Assembly (NCBI RefSeq): GCF_007992715.1 | Contig: NZ_BKAU01000001.1 | Coordinates: 744,001-808,000 of the forward strand | Origin: Chitinophaga cymbidii | Lineage (GTDB): Bacteria; Bacteroidota; Bacteroidia; Chitinophagales; Chitinophagaceae | Direction of reading: 5' to 3' | Length of the DNA: 64,000 nt | Shown: positions 16,213-25,775 of the stretch, one piece after another | Layout: every line of letters starts with the position of its first letter | Numbering within the stretch: position 1 is the first letter of the stretch | Program-made: the position numbers and the translations under genes | The notes under the pieces: model-generated | The model's database searches: none | What the model was told of the DNA's origin: nothing | What the model saw: the letters and a program-made list of their open reading frames with translations, nothing else

Positions 16213-17580
16213 CTACTTTCCGATGCAAAACTTCGAAAAAATATAATCCAACCTATCCTCATTTGTTACTTCACCAGCAATATCAGCCAAAAAATGTAAG
16301 CTGCGGCGAATATCCAACGCCAGCAAATCCCCCGGCAGCCCGCCATCCATCCCCCGCTTCACATCCCCGAGCGCCGCAAACACCTCCTGCAAAGCCGCAT
16401 AATGCCTCGCATTCGTGATGATCGTATTCTCCGTGTTCACCACGCCCCCGGTGACCTGTTGCACCAGCTGCTCTTTCAGGTCACCCACATGATCTTTCGC
16501 GGAAATAAAAATAACGCCGGGAATGCTGCTGAACTTCACGCGCGCGGCGGCTTCGCCGATTACATCAACTTTGTTGCCGACGAGCAGGTAAGAGCCCTGA
16601 AAATCCGCGGCCTGCGCCATTACCTCGTCGGCGGACATTTCAGATACATCGAACAGGTAGATCACGATGCCCGCTTCGCGCATCTTTTCCAGGGATTTTT
16701 GTACGCCGATGCTTTCAATGGCGTCGGTGCTTTCGCGGATGCCGGCGGTATCTATGAGGCGGAACAGGATGCCGCCGATGTTGAGCACTTCTTCGATGGT
16801 GTCGCGCGTTGTGCCGGCGATGTCGCTGACGATGGCGCGGTTTTCATTCAGCAGGGTATTCAGCAATGTCGATTTGCCCGCATTGGGGCGGCCGATGATG
16901 GCGGTGTTCACGCCGTTTTTGATCACGTTGCCCACGCGGAAGGAGCGGATGAGCTGCTCCACTTCGGCCAGCGCGGTGTTCACCAGCTCGTAAAGCGCGG
17001 TGCGGTCGGCAAACTCCACGTCTTCCTGGCTGAAATCCAGCTCAAGCTCTATCAATGCAGAGAATTTTATCAGTTGTTCCCGCAGCGCCTGCAACTCGCG
17101 GGAAAAGCCGCCGCGCATCTGCTGCAGGGCGGTCTGGTGCGATGCGGCGGTGTTGGAAGCGATCAGGTCCGCCACGGATTCGGCCTGGGTGAGGTCCAGC
17201 TTGCCGTTGAGGAAGGCGCGCTGTGTGAACTCGCCGGGTCTGGCGAGGCGGGCGCCGCAGGCGATGCAGGCGTCTATGATCTGTTGCTGGATGTAGGGGG
17301 AGCCGTGGCAGGAGATCTCCACCACTTCTTCGCCGGTGTAGGAACGCGGGGCGCGGTAAAGGCTAACGACCACTTCGTCGATCATCTGCCCGTTCAGGCT
17401 CAGCACCCCGAAATGCAGGGTGTGCCCGGGTTGGGCGCAGAGGTCCTTTGCGGGGAAAAGCTTATCCGTGATAGTGATCGCCTCTTTCCCGCTCAAGCGG
17501 ATCACGGCGATGGCGCCGATGCCGGGAGCGGTGGCGATGGCTACGATGGTATCATCATGGCCTCCTAACTTTCCAATCAT
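16213..17580 (-). CDS. mnmE: tRNA modification GTPase MnmE
   Basis: A 455-residue GTPase that with MnmG installs the carboxymethylaminomethyl group on uridine 34 of certain tRNAs. The N-terminal folate-binding domain begins IVAIATAPGIGAIAVIRLSG. The inserted G domain has G1 GRPNAGKST, G2/G3 GTTRDT and DTAGIRES, and G4 NKVD. The protein ends in the diagnostic C-I-G-K motif (FCIGK), whose cysteine is needed for the modification. Length is normal for the family. The gene stands alone with its own terminator; mnmG is not in the window. Confidence 0.97.
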   Translation of the reverse strand: MIGKLGGHDDTIVAIATAPGIGAIAVIRLSGKEAITITDKLFPAKDLCAQPGHTLHFGVLSLNGQMIDEVVVSLYRAPRSYTGEEVVEISCHGSPYIQQQIIDACIACGARLARPGEFTQRAFLNGKLDLTQAESVADLIASNTAASHQTALQQMRGGFSRELQALREQLIKFSALIELELDFSQEDVEFADRTALYELVNTALAEVEQLIRSFRVGNVIKNGVNTAIIGRPNAGKSTLLNTLLNENRAIVSDIAGTTRDTIEEVLNIGGILFRLIDTAGIRESTDAIESIGVQKSLEKMREAGIVIYLFDVSEMSADEVMAQAADFQGSYLLVGNKVDVIGEAAARVKFSSIPGVIFISAKDHVGDLKEQLVQQVTGGVVNTENTIITNARHYAALQEVFAALGDVKRGMDGGLPGDLLALDIRRSLHFLADIAGEVTNEDRLDYIFSKFCIGK

Positions 17581-17597
17581 GGGCCGAAATTAAATAA

Positions 17598-17627
17598 AAT
17601 TCCCCACCAGATAACTGATGGGGAATT
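17598..17627 (-). terminator. Intrinsic terminator of the Ton operon
   Basis: A 13-bp stem with one wobble pair (arms 17598-17610 and 17615-17627) closes a 4-base loop; on the minus strand it is followed by a T-rich tract (TTTATTTAATTT). It lies 28 bases after the tonB stop and just upstream of mnmE. Confidence 0.85.
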
Positions 17628-17655
17628 CTGTATTCCTACTAGCGTGAGACTATTA

Positions 17656-18492
17656 CTATTCTTGCAGGGTAAAGCGGATCGGCAGGTTGAACTGCACAGA
17701 TACCTGGCGTCCGTTCTGCTTACCTGGTTTCCATTTCGGCATTTTCTTCACCACGCGGATGGCCTCTTCTTCCAGACCGCCGCCTTTGGTGGCACCGACA
17801 GTTTTCACGTCCTTGATGGCTCCTTCAGAGTCCACCACGAAGGATACGAATACTGTACCGGAGATACCGTTTTCTGTTGCCAGATGCGGGTAACGGATGT
17901 TGTTGTTCAGGTATTTGGCGAGGGCCTCGTCACCACCCGGGAAGGTCGGAGGTTGCTCCACGAATGTGAAGATCTCTTCTTTCGGCGGGGGAGGCGGTGC
18001 TTCTACCACACCGGTACCTTTGCTGTCGCTGATAAGGCCCGGGTCGATACCGTTGGGATCACCTTCTACTGTTTTGGTAGATACGGCTTTCTCCTTGATC
18101 TCCTCGATCTTCGGAGGTTCCTCTTCGGCTTTTACCTCTTCATCTTTTTTGATCACCGGCGGCGTGAACTGCACGGAGGGCTTCACGGGCGGTGGTGGTG
18201 CCGGCGGCGGCGGTGGCGGCGGCGGAGTCTTCGGATCGTCCGGCAACTTCACGTCCTCCAGCTTGATATCTTCAACTATCGGTTTTTTGGTCGTTTCCGG
18301 AGCGCTGGCTTTGATATTCATGTAAACGAGATAGCTGCCAACGATCAGTAACGCAATAGAAGCTGTGATCAAGATGGAATTCCGCACGCGCTTGTCGTAA
18401 TACTTACGAAGCTCATAAGCACCATAGTTCTTGTTCCTGTCCTCAAACAGGATGTCAAGAAAGTCGGTCTTAAGAATCTTAGCTGAATCCAT
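17656..18492 (-). CDS. tonB: TonB energy transducer
   Basis: A 278-residue TonB protein that links the ExbBD motor to outer-membrane receptors. It has a cytoplasmic start of about 38 residues (FEDRNKNYGAYELRKYYD is typical of Bacteroidota TonB), one membrane helix (about 39-59), a proline-rich periplasmic linker including PPPPPPPPAPPPP (about 90-102), and a C-terminal TonB domain (about 185-278) with NNNIRYPHLA and a GTVFVSFVVDSEG strand. It is the last gene of the exbB-exbD-exbD-tonB operon. It would power the SusC receptor in this window among others. Confidence 0.95.
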   Translation of the reverse strand: MDSAKILKTDFLDILFEDRNKNYGAYELRKYYDKRVRNSILITASIALLIVGSYLVYMNIKASAPETTKKPIVEDIKLEDVKLPDDPKTPPPPPPPPAPPPPVKPSVQFTPPVIKKDEEVKAEEEPPKIEEIKEKAVSTKTVEGDPNGIDPGLISDSKGTGVVEAPPPPPKEEIFTFVEQPPTFPGGDEALAKYLNNNIRYPHLATENGISGTVFVSFVVDSEGAIKDVKTVGATKGGGLEEEAIRVVKKMPKWKPGKQNGRQVSVQFNLPIRFTLQE

Positions 18493-18538
18493 TGTTAAAT
18501 GTTTATTGATGGATGCAAAAAATTAGTTTTTTCCATAA

Positions 18539-19126
18539 CTACTGAATCCCGTTGGAGGCTTCGGTAGATTTGATCCATTGCTTGTCCTGGTCGCTGATAT
18601 CCACCGTTGCATACCGCTGGATACGGTTGATAGCCATTTCATCCAATAAATCTACAAAGTTCTGGTAGGTGGCGCCATCATCTGCTTTGATGATCACGAC
18701 CACATCTTCCGGTTCTCCTTTAAAGTTCCGCAGCTGCGCTACTTCATCTCTTTTTTTGATGATGATGTCGCGGATGCCGCCCGTATTGGCGAACGACGTT
18801 GCGTTAAAGAAGTTCGGGTCCTGCGAGGCATTGGGATCTTGCGCCAATCCCTCGTAGTAATACACCTGGTTCTTTTTCCCTAACAGTATGGTGAGCGCAG
18901 TACTTTCTTTTACCTTGTTCTGCTCTTCCTCTTTCTCTGTATCCTTGGGCATGACCAGATCCATCGTCTTCGGTTTCGACATAGTGGTGGTGAGCATGAA
19001 GAAGGTGATCAGGAGGAAACCCAGATCCACCATCGGTGTCATGTCTACACGGGTTGAAAGCTTTTTCGATTTCGTTCCCTGGTGTTTTTTACCACCGCCA
19101 CTACTGCTGGTATCCATTTCAGCCAT
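18539..19126 (-). CDS. exbD: ExbD/TolR-family protein, second copy
   Basis: A 195-residue proton-channel partner of ExbB. It has a basic cytoplasmic N-terminus, one membrane helix (VDMTPMVDLGFLLITFFML, about 28-46) with the conserved proton-carrying Asp in MVDLGFLL, and a periplasmic domain. It differs from the adjacent copy in its periplasmic part. Two different ExbD genes in a row are usual in Bacteroidota Ton operons. It lies 35 bases after the first exbD and 46 bases before tonB. Confidence 0.93.
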   Translation of the reverse strand: MAEMDTSSSGGGKKHQGTKSKKLSTRVDMTPMVDLGFLLITFFMLTTTMSKPKTMDLVMPKDTEKEEEQNKVKESTALTILLGKKNQVYYYEGLAQDPNASQDPNFFNATSFANTGGIRDIIIKKRDEVAQLRNFKGEPEDVVVIIKADDGATYQNFVDLLDEMAINRIQRYATVDISDQDKQWIKSTEASNGIQ

Positions 19127-19161
19127 GGTAGCATTTTTTTAGTTGTTAGAAAACTAACGCA

Positions 19162-19839
19162 TTACTGCGCCTTCTTTTCAGTTGCCTGTTGCTGCGCTTC
19201 ATACAGTGCAGCAGCAGAGCCTGCGGGCTTCGCTTCCAGGTTGGTTACCAGGTTGAGCTTCTGGATCTTCTTGTCCTTGAAAGTATCCAGAATGTCCTTG
19301 ATCACCGGGTAAGGCGTTTCATTGTCCGCCTGGACGCAATATTTCAGCTTGTTGAGGCTGCCCAGCTGGCCTTGTACGTTACGCGCATACTCGATCCAGA
19401 CGCCCAGCTCGTTATTGGCAGAATCGATGGGAATACCTTTCTCAATGCCGGAGCTTTTGCGCTCATCAGCGCTCATGCCCAACACCGTTTTCAGGCTTTT
19501 CAGATCGGCGCCAACGCTGGAACCGACCATGAAATTGGTCTTCTCAGCCTGCGTCAGACCCAGCTTGTACTGGGTATCCAGGTCCTCGATCAGTTGTTTT
19601 CTCTTTGCCTGACCATCCATGCTGAAAAACACTCTACCGTCCTTCGCCACTGTCAGCAGAATTACGTCAGAATCTGGCAGTAATTGCGTGTTGATAGAAG
19701 ACGGAGTAACCACGGCCACCGGCTCGTCCGGTTTGAACTTGGTTGCCAGCATGAAGAAAGTCAGCAGCAGGAACGCCACGTCACACATCGCTGTCATGTC
19801 GATGTTCGTGCTTTTCCTGGGCATTTTTACTTTAGGCAT
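19162..19839 (-). CDS. exbD: ExbD/TolR-family protein, first copy
   Basis: A 225-residue ExbD protein. The membrane helix with the essential Asp is seen in DMTAMCDVAFLLLTFFML (about 14-31), followed by a longer periplasmic domain. The C-terminal tail is rich in alanine, glutamine and lysine. It is 70 bases downstream of exbB and upstream of the second exbD. With that copy it could form a mixed ExbD dimer in the ExbB pore (inference from known ExbB5-ExbD2 stoichiometry). Confidence 0.93.
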   Translation of the reverse strand: MPKVKMPRKSTNIDMTAMCDVAFLLLTFFMLATKFKPDEPVAVVTPSSINTQLLPDSDVILLTVAKDGRVFFSMDGQAKRKQLIEDLDTQYKLGLTQAEKTNFMVGSSVGADLKSLKTVLGMSADERKSSGIEKGIPIDSANNELGVWIEYARNVQGQLGSLNKLKYCVQADNETPYPVIKDILDTFKDKKIQKLNLVTNLEAKPAGSAAALYEAQQQATEKKAQ

Positions 19840-19909
19840 CTTTACTCCTTTTATTGGTTCACTTAATTAGATTCAATTCTGCAGAAATTCCACACATAAT
19901 TTACGAAAA

Positions 19910-20764
19910 TTATTTGTGATTCGCAGCGAAGCTTTGTGTTAAGGTGAAACCAGACTCATCGATGGCATAAGTGATGCTGTCGATATTGGTAGTGAAGTAG
20001 TTATACATGATAATCGCTACAGCGGAAGTACCGATACCCAGGGCGGTATTGATCAACGCCTCGGAGATACCTAACGCCAGCTGTGCAGAATCGGGTGCAC
20101 CACCGGAAGACATCGCCGCGAACGCCTTGATCATACCCAGTACCGTACCGAACAGACCCAGCAGGGTTGCTACGGAAGCGATAGTGGACAGGAACACCAG
20201 GTTCTTTTCCATCATCGGCAGTTCCAGCGCGGTTGTTTCTTCAATTTCGTTTTTGATGGTCAGGATCTTCTGGTCTGTGTCCAGGTCAGTATTGCTGATC
20301 ATTTCCTTGTACTTTCTCAGACCGGCTTTGATCACGTTACCCACAGAGCCTTTCTGCTTGTCGCATTCAGCCAGGGCCGCATCAACATTCTTGTTGGCCA
20401 GGTGATACTGTACTTTTCTTACCAGCTCAGCACCGCTGAATTTACCTTTTGCTTTGGACAGATAAAGGAAACGCTCGATCACGAAAGTGATACAGATCAG
20501 TAACACGGAGATCAGGATCGGTACGATGAGACCACCTTTGTAAACTGTACCAAACCATTTGCCGATACCTTCCTCAACAGGGTGATTGGCCACATTGCCG
20601 CCCTGGAAGTTGTCCGGATTACCTAAAACAAGATAGAAAAACACATACGCAATGGCAATGCAAATGGGCACAGCCAGCAAAGCAAACAAGTTGGACGACT
20701 TTTTCGCTTGGTGAGAAGAGGTTTTGGCAGCAGCTGCAGTCACAGTTGTTTTAGTCTCAGCCAT
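19910..20764 (-). CDS. exbB: ExbB/MotA/TolQ-family proton channel protein
   Basis: A 284-residue inner-membrane protein forming the pentameric proton channel of the Ton motor. Membrane segments are visible at about 26-47, 78-100, 188-212 and 235-256. The conserved TolQ/ExbB signature is VLGMIKAFAAMSSGG, followed by IGTSAVAIIMYNYF. An alanine/threonine/lysine-rich N-terminus precedes the first helix. It is first in the operon and has a well-matched promoter about 115 bases upstream. Confidence 0.94.
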   Translation of the reverse strand: MAETKTTVTAAAAKTSSHQAKKSSNLFALLAVPICIAIAYVFFYLVLGNPDNFQGGNVANHPVEEGIGKWFGTVYKGGLIVPILISVLLICITFVIERFLYLSKAKGKFSGAELVRKVQYHLANKNVDAALAECDKQKGSVGNVIKAGLRKYKEMISNTDLDTDQKILTIKNEIEETTALELPMMEKNLVFLSTIASVATLLGLFGTVLGMIKAFAAMSSGGAPDSAQLALGISEALINTALGIGTSAVAIIMYNYFTTNIDSITYAIDESGFTLTQSFAANHK

Positions 20765-21341
20765 GTTGATTGAATTTTAGTGTTAAAAATTAAACTGTTT
20801 GTTTGTTAGTAATTAAGATTTAAGATTTAGATCGATTCGTTTCCGTACCCTCAATAATAGACTAATAATCAGTGATTCGCAAAGTTATAAGCCTTCCTCA
20901 AAAAAACAAGTGTCACTCAAAAAATTTAACCATCCACACGGAAAGCCCGCTGACAGGGCATTTCCACCTTCCCACATTTATTGAGCAAACACTTAAATAA
21001 ACAAAAAAAATAATATTGTTCCAGCTGTCCCCTCCCAACTTGCCGCTAAAAACGGAATCGATTGATTTTTTTCAAAGTTGGACGCACAATTTAAGAAAAT
21101 TTTCAAATGTTCCAACAGAAATTTTAAAACCCTGTTTATTCACTCCTGCCGCATCAGCAGCGATGGCAGAATGTTGCCAACGCAACTAATGTTATGACGT
21201 ATTTCCCGCGCAAAACCCCTATTTATTTCCGTTCTTACCGGCTTTTATCACATTTATGGATTTTAACGATATATATAAACTCTTATCACTTTATTTGTAC
21301 CGCATCTAACCTGATCAAAATCAAATAAACCAACAATACAC
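20765..21341. other. 577-base AT-rich intergenic region
   Basis: This gap separates the divergent exbB and metalloprotease genes. It contains the exbB promoter listed separately. The remainder is AT-rich and shows no convincing small gene or RNA structure. I could not assign a promoter for the metalloprotease; the CTTTATTTG near 21290 is only a partial match. Confidence 0.5.
20880..20909 (-). promoter_or_regulatory. Promoter of exbB-exbD-exbD-tonB
   Basis: On the minus strand TTG (20909-20907), 19 bases and TAACTTTG (20887-20880) match the Bacteroidota primary-sigma consensus (TTTG, about 19-21 bases, TAnnTTTG). Transcription would begin near 20873, leaving a leader of about 110 bases. Confidence 0.7.
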
Positions 21342-23912
21342 ATGCATCTAAAGAGCAAATTTGCTGCGGCCCTGGCCGGCATGGTGTGCGCTACCTGCCT
21401 GCTCACCACCCATCCGGCCGAAGCCCAGAGAAGAAAAAAGAAGGATAAAAAACCTGTACCTGCCGCTACAGCCCCTTCCAAAGATTCCACCGCCCGCCCA
21501 CCGATGATGATGGGAGGACGCCCGAAATCAGAACCCAGGAAATTCACCGACGTGATCACCCCCAAAGCAAAAGCCGACAGCGGGATGTTCAACGTTTACA
21601 AGCAGGATGACAAGATCTTCGTAGAGATACCCAACAAAATACTGGGAAGGGACATCCTGGTGGTGAACCGCATGTCTAAAGCCCCGGCAGGCATGCGCGT
21701 AGGCATGTTCGGGTTCGGCGGCGACCAGATCAATGAAAACGTGATCCGCTTCGAGAAAGGGCCGAACAACCGCATCTTCCTCAAGAACATTTCTTTCGCC
21801 GAAAGGTCCAAAGACTCTACACAGCCCATGTACCTGTCCGTAATGAACTCGAACATCCAGCCCATCGTGGCGGCGTTCGATATCAAAGCGTTCTCGAAAG
21901 ACAGCAGCGGCACGGTGCTGGACCTGACCGACTACATCAACGGCGATAACGATATCCTGTTCTTCGACGGCAGCCTCAAAGGCCAGCTGAAGCTGGGCAT
22001 GGTGCAGAACGACCGGTCCTATATCCAGGACGTGCGCTCTTATCCCGGCAACGTGGAAGTGAAAACCGTAAAGACCTACACCCGCAGCGGCAACTCCCCC
22101 GGCCCCGGAATGCCTCCCGTTGGCGGCGGTTTCGTGACACTGGAACTCAACAGCTCCCTCGTGATGCTGCCGGAAGTGCCCATGCAGCCGCGCTACTTCG
22201 ACCCCCGAGTGGGCTACTTCGCTACCGGGCTGACCGACTTTGATGCCGACCCGCAAGGCGTTAAAAAGCTCGTGATGATCACCCGCTGGCGCCTGGAACC
22301 CAAAGCGGAAGACATGGAAAAATTCCGCCGCGGCGAACTGGTAGAACCCAAAAAGCCGATCGTGTTTTACATCGATCCCGCTACGCCGGTAAAATGGCGC
22401 AAATACCTGATCCAGGGCGTGAACGACTGGCAGGTAGCTTTTGAACAGGCTGGCTTCAAAAACGCTATTTCCGCCCGGATGGCGCCTACCAAAGAAGAAG
22501 ACTCCACCTGGAGCCTCGAGGACGCGCGCTATTCCGCCATCGTATACAAACCTTCCGAAGTGCCGAACGCCAGCGGCCCGCACGTACATGATCCCCGCTC
22601 CGGCGAGATCCTGGAAAGCCACATCAACTGGTACCATAACGTGATGCGCCTCCTCCGCAACTGGTACTTCATCCAGGCGGCGCCGAACGACGAGCGTGCC
22701 CGCAAAATGCAGTTCGACGACGAGCTGATGGGCGAGCTGATCCGCTTTGTATCTTCCCACGAAGTGGGCCATACCCTCGGCCTGCGCCACAACTTCGGCT
22801 CCAGCTCCACCTACCCCGTAGAAAAGCTGCGCGACAAGGAATGGGTGAAAGCCAACGGCCATGCCGCTTCCATTATGGACTACGCACGTTTCAACTACGT
22901 AGCGCAGCCCGGCGACGGCATCTCCGGCGCCGACCTCTATCCCCGTATCAACCACTACGATAAATGGGCGATCGAATGGGGTTATAAAAATGTCCCCGGC
23001 ACAGATGCGGATTCCGAAAGGAGCACCCTCAACAAGTGGACCATCAACCGCCTGCAGGATAAAAAATACTGGTTCGGCACCGAAACAAACCCGGACGATC
23101 CCCGCTCTCAGAACGAGGACCTGGGCGACAATGCCATGAAAGCAAGCGGCTACGGCCTGAAGAACCTCCAGCGCATCATGCCCAACCTCATGGACTGGAC
23201 CCGCGAAGAGAACGAAGGCTATTCCAACCTCTCCGAGCTGTATAACGAAGTAGTGGGACAATACTACCGCTACATGGGCCACGTGGCCAAGAATGTAGGC
23301 GGCATCTACGAAACGCCGAAGACAGTGGAGCAGAGCGGCGCCGTATATGAAGTGGTTCCCAAAGCTACGCAGAAAGAAGCGGTGCAGTTCCTGCAAAAAG
23401 AACTCTTTACCACGCCGCAGTGGCTGCTGGACAAAGAAGTGCTGAGCCGCATCAAGGGTGAAGGCCCGCAGATACTGCTGGCGCGCCAGGAAGCATTGCT
23501 GGGCCGCCTGCTGGGTACTTCCACCATCAACAAGCTCATCAATGCGGAAGCTTCTTCCAGCAACACCTACAGCCCCGTGGATTACATGAACGATATGCGC
23601 AAAGGTGTTTTCGCGGAACTGTACAATCACAAAAAGATCGATATCTACCGCCGCAATCTGCAAAAGGCCTATGTGAACAGCCTGGCCAACCTGCTGAAAG
23701 CGCCGAACATCCCGCAGGGCATGCCCGCGGCTTTTGCGGCCACGATCGCCAACCCCACCAAGTCGGACGCCTCCAGCATCGCCCGCGCACAACTGGTGCA
23801 GCTGCGCAGCGACGCCCGCGTGGCTACCGGCGGAGCAGGTGACAGCATGAGCCGTTACCATCTGCAGGACCTGGTGGAACGTATCAATACCATCCTCGAA
23901 CCTAAAGGATAA
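21342..23912 (+). CDS. Secreted zinc-dependent metalloprotease (DUF5117/DUF4953 type)
   Basis: An 856-residue exported protein (hydrophobic signal AAALAGMVCATCLLTTHPAEA) with a basic stretch just after it (RRKKKDKK). The catalytic motif HEVGHTLGLRHNF has His473, Glu474, His477 and His483, matching the metzincin pattern HExxHxxGxxH. A Met-turn-like SIMDYARFNYVAQPGD follows about 30 residues later. The region before the active site (about 100-310) fits DUF5117, and the C-terminal part DUF4953. Such proteases are common in Bacteroidota and probably act in the periplasm or outside; substrates are unknown. A terminator follows directly. Confidence 0.9.
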   Translation: MHLKSKFAAALAGMVCATCLLTTHPAEAQRRKKKDKKPVPAATAPSKDSTARPPMMMGGRPKSEPRKFTDVITPKAKADSGMFNVYKQDDKIFVEIPNKILGRDILVVNRMSKAPAGMRVGMFGFGGDQINENVIRFEKGPNNRIFLKNISFAERSKDSTQPMYLSVMNSNIQPIVAAFDIKAFSKDSSGTVLDLTDYINGDNDILFFDGSLKGQLKLGMVQNDRSYIQDVRSYPGNVEVKTVKTYTRSGNSPGPGMPPVGGGFVTLELNSSLVMLPEVPMQPRYFDPRVGYFATGLTDFDADPQGVKKLVMITRWRLEPKAEDMEKFRRGELVEPKKPIVFYIDPATPVKWRKYLIQGVNDWQVAFEQAGFKNAISARMAPTKEEDSTWSLEDARYSAIVYKPSEVPNASGPHVHDPRSGEILESHINWYHNVMRLLRNWYFIQAAPNDERARKMQFDDELMGELIRFVSSHEVGHTLGLRHNFGSSSTYPVEKLRDKEWVKANGHAASIMDYARFNYVAQPGDGISGADLYPRINHYDKWAIEWGYKNVPGTDADSERSTLNKWTINRLQDKKYWFGTETNPDDPRSQNEDLGDNAMKASGYGLKNLQRIMPNLMDWTREENEGYSNLSELYNEVVGQYYRYMGHVAKNVGGIYETPKTVEQSGAVYEVVPKATQKEAVQFLQKELFTTPQWLLDKEVLSRIKGEGPQILLARQEALLGRLLGTSTINKLINAEASSSNTYSPVDYMNDMRKGVFAELYNHKKIDIYRRNLQKAYVNSLANLLKAPNIPQGMPAAFAATIANPTKSDASSIARAQLVQLRSDARVATGGAGDSMSRYHLQDLVERINTILEPKG

Positions 23913-23940
23913 TTCTTTCAAAGCATTCAAATGAAGAAGG

Positions 23941-23971
23941 GCTGACCAGCATTTTGGTCAGCTCTTTTTTT
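23941..23971 (+). terminator. Intrinsic terminator of the metalloprotease gene
   Basis: An 8-bp stem GCTGACCA/TGGTCAGC (23941-23948 and 23955-23962) with a 6-base loop is followed by TCTTTTTTT. Confidence 0.88.
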
Positions 23972-24089
23972 ATGGCATAAAAGGGCATAAAAAAGACCGC
24001 CTATGAGTAAGCAGTCCGTTATTTATCCCTATACTAATAAAAGTATAAGCGAAGATATCTTACCGGGGTGCAGTGTATCTGCGCAGTGT

Positions 24090-24653
24090 TTACCACCATC
24101 TTCCGTGCGCGGGATAATTGCGGTTTTCTGGAATATTATTGACGATGAAAGCGATCAGCAGGAGCAGGAACACGCCGCTGGCTACGGGGGACAGAGCGTA
24201 GAGGTACCCCAGGTGCTTTATTTTCTCGCTGCCGGCCACCGCCAGCAAAGCAGTAGCGCCGCCGGGCGGATGCACTGTTTTGGTGACCTGCATCACCACG
24301 ATGGAGAAGGCCACGGCCAGCGCACCGGAAAGCCACATCAGGTCCGGCGAACGGATCAGCATGCAACAGGTCACGCCCACCAGCGCGCTGAGCACATGCC
24401 CTCCGATCACGTTCCGCGGCTGCGCCAGGGGACTGTGCGCATGGCCGTACACCAGCACCGCCGAAGCGCCAAACGAGCCGATCACGAAAAGATTGTCGCG
24501 CACCGGCAGCAGGAAGTGGTTCAATCCGCCGATCAGCCCCACGCCCATAAAAGCGCCTGTAAACGACCAGGCGATGTCCTTTCTGTCGATCAACGTTTCC
24601 CGGTATATGACATAACGGGCTATCCTGTAAGTTCTTTTGATCTTGTGTTTCAT
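24090..24653 (-). CDS. HPP-family integral membrane protein
   Basis: A protein of about 187 residues from the ATG at 24651-24653. The name-giving HPP motif is in TVHPPGGATALLA. Four hydrophobic segments follow a basic N-terminus (RTYRIARYVIYRETLIDRKD): about 25-46, 49-70, 80-110 and 140-170. The family is short, membrane-embedded and poorly characterised; some members have been linked to nitrite transport in plastids and cyanobacteria. The gene is divergent from the LacI regulator, 66 bases away, so that regulator could act on it. Confidence 0.85.
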   Translation of the reverse strand: MKHKIKRTYRIARYVIYRETLIDRKDIAWSFTGAFMGVGLIGGLNHFLLPVRDNLFVIGSFGASAVLVYGHAHSPLAQPRNVIGGHVLSALVGVTCCMLIRSPDLMWLSGALAVAFSIVVMQVTKTVHPPGGATALLAVAGSEKIKHLGYLYALSPVASGVFLLLLIAFIVNNIPENRNYPAHGRWW

Positions 24654-24719
24654 CGGGCGCAAAAATACAGCTATCAATAAAATTTCTTAATATCGCCTTC
24701 AAATCCACCGGCCTCAAAC

Positions 24720-25751
24720 GTGAAAGAACGTCACAACACCAACAAGATCACCATCTACGACATTGCACAGGCGCTGGGTCTGAGCGCTTCCACGGTATCA
24801 AGGGCCTTGCAGAACAATCCGCTGATCAACGAGGAAACCAGGGAAAAAGTGCAGCAGATGGCTACCGAAATGGGCTATGTGCCCAACTGGATCGCATCGA
24901 GCCTGCGTAAAAAGCGTTCGAACATCCTCGGGTTGATCGTTCCGCGCACGAGCATGTACTTCCAGAGCACCGCCATCAGCGGCATCCAGCACGAAGCCCA
25001 TAAATACGGCTTCAGCATCGTCATCGGCCAGTCCGACGAAACGGTAGCCATGGAAAAAGAGCTGGTGCATACTTTCTTTTCGCTGCGTGTGGACGGATTG
25101 CTGGCCGTTTCGTCCATGTTCACCACCAACTTCGATCACTTCTCCCCTTTTATCCGGAATAACATCCCGCTGGTGTTCTATGACCGCGTACCACAAGACT
25201 TTCCGGGGTATACCATCACGGGCGACGACTTCAAGGGAGGCTTCCTCGCTACCGAGCACCTGATCAAACAAGGATGCAGAAAGATCGCGCACTTTTCCGG
25301 CGTGCTCACCTGTAACCTTTACCAGCAGCGGCTGGAAGGCTACAAAGCGGCGCTGGCGAAATACAAGATACCATTCGATGAATCACTGATACATGTGCAT
25401 AACCTGACCCTGGACGCTGCCACCGAAGCAGCCCGCAACATCCTCTCCGGCGACGATATCCCGGACGGCATGTTCTCCGCCAACGACACCTCCGCCGTTG
25501 CCTTCATACAGGAAGCCCGCCGCAAGGGCGTGAAAGTGCCTGAACAGGTAAAGGTGGTAGGCTACTCGAACGACCTGTCTTCCCGCATCATTTCCCCTTC
25601 CCTTACCACCATCGAACAATCCGGTTACCGGATGGGCGAAAAAGCGGTAGAAACACTGGTTCAGCTGATCAACCACGATGAAAAGCTCAAAGTCACCAGG
25701 AACTATGTTTTTGAAGTAGAGCTGATCCAACGGGAATCATCTATGCGATAA
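24720..25751 (+). CDS. LacI/GalR-family transcriptional regulator
   Basis: A 343-residue regulator. The N-terminal helix-turn-helix and hinge are textbook (ITIYDIAQALGLSASTVSRAL, then GYVPNWIASSLRKKRSNILGLIVP). The C-terminal two-thirds is a periplasmic-binding-protein-like sugar sensor (AFIQEARRKGVKVPEQVKVVGYSND, then PSLTTIEQSGYRMGEKAVETL). The start codon is GTG. Members repress sugar-catabolic genes until an effector binds. The neighbours give no clear regulon: a divergent HPP protein and three lipoproteins that start 24 bases downstream. Confidence 0.95.
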   Translation: MKERHNTNKITIYDIAQALGLSASTVSRALQNNPLINEETREKVQQMATEMGYVPNWIASSLRKKRSNILGLIVPRTSMYFQSTAISGIQHEAHKYGFSIVIGQSDETVAMEKELVHTFFSLRVDGLLAVSSMFTTNFDHFSPFIRNNIPLVFYDRVPQDFPGYTITGDDFKGGFLATEHLIKQGCRKIAHFSGVLTCNLYQQRLEGYKAALAKYKIPFDESLIHVHNLTLDAATEAARNILSGDDIPDGMFSANDTSAVAFIQEARRKGVKVPEQVKVVGYSNDLSSRIISPSLTTIEQSGYRMGEKAVETLVQLINHDEKLKVTRNYVFEVELIQRESSMR

Positions 25752-25775
25752 TGCTCAAATAAAACCTACAACTTT

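Noticed and set aside
16016..16246. A 76-codon open frame between the BNR gene and mnmE
   Set aside because: It runs through the palindromic element and the mnmE terminator and into the antisense of mnmE, with no coherent protein features.
21528..23930. An 800-codon open frame antisense to the zinc metalloprotease gene
   Set aside because: Its translation is low-complexity in His, Val, Ala and Gly with no recognisable domain, and the opposite strand encodes a complete metalloprotease with catalytic motif. It is a by-product of codon bias.
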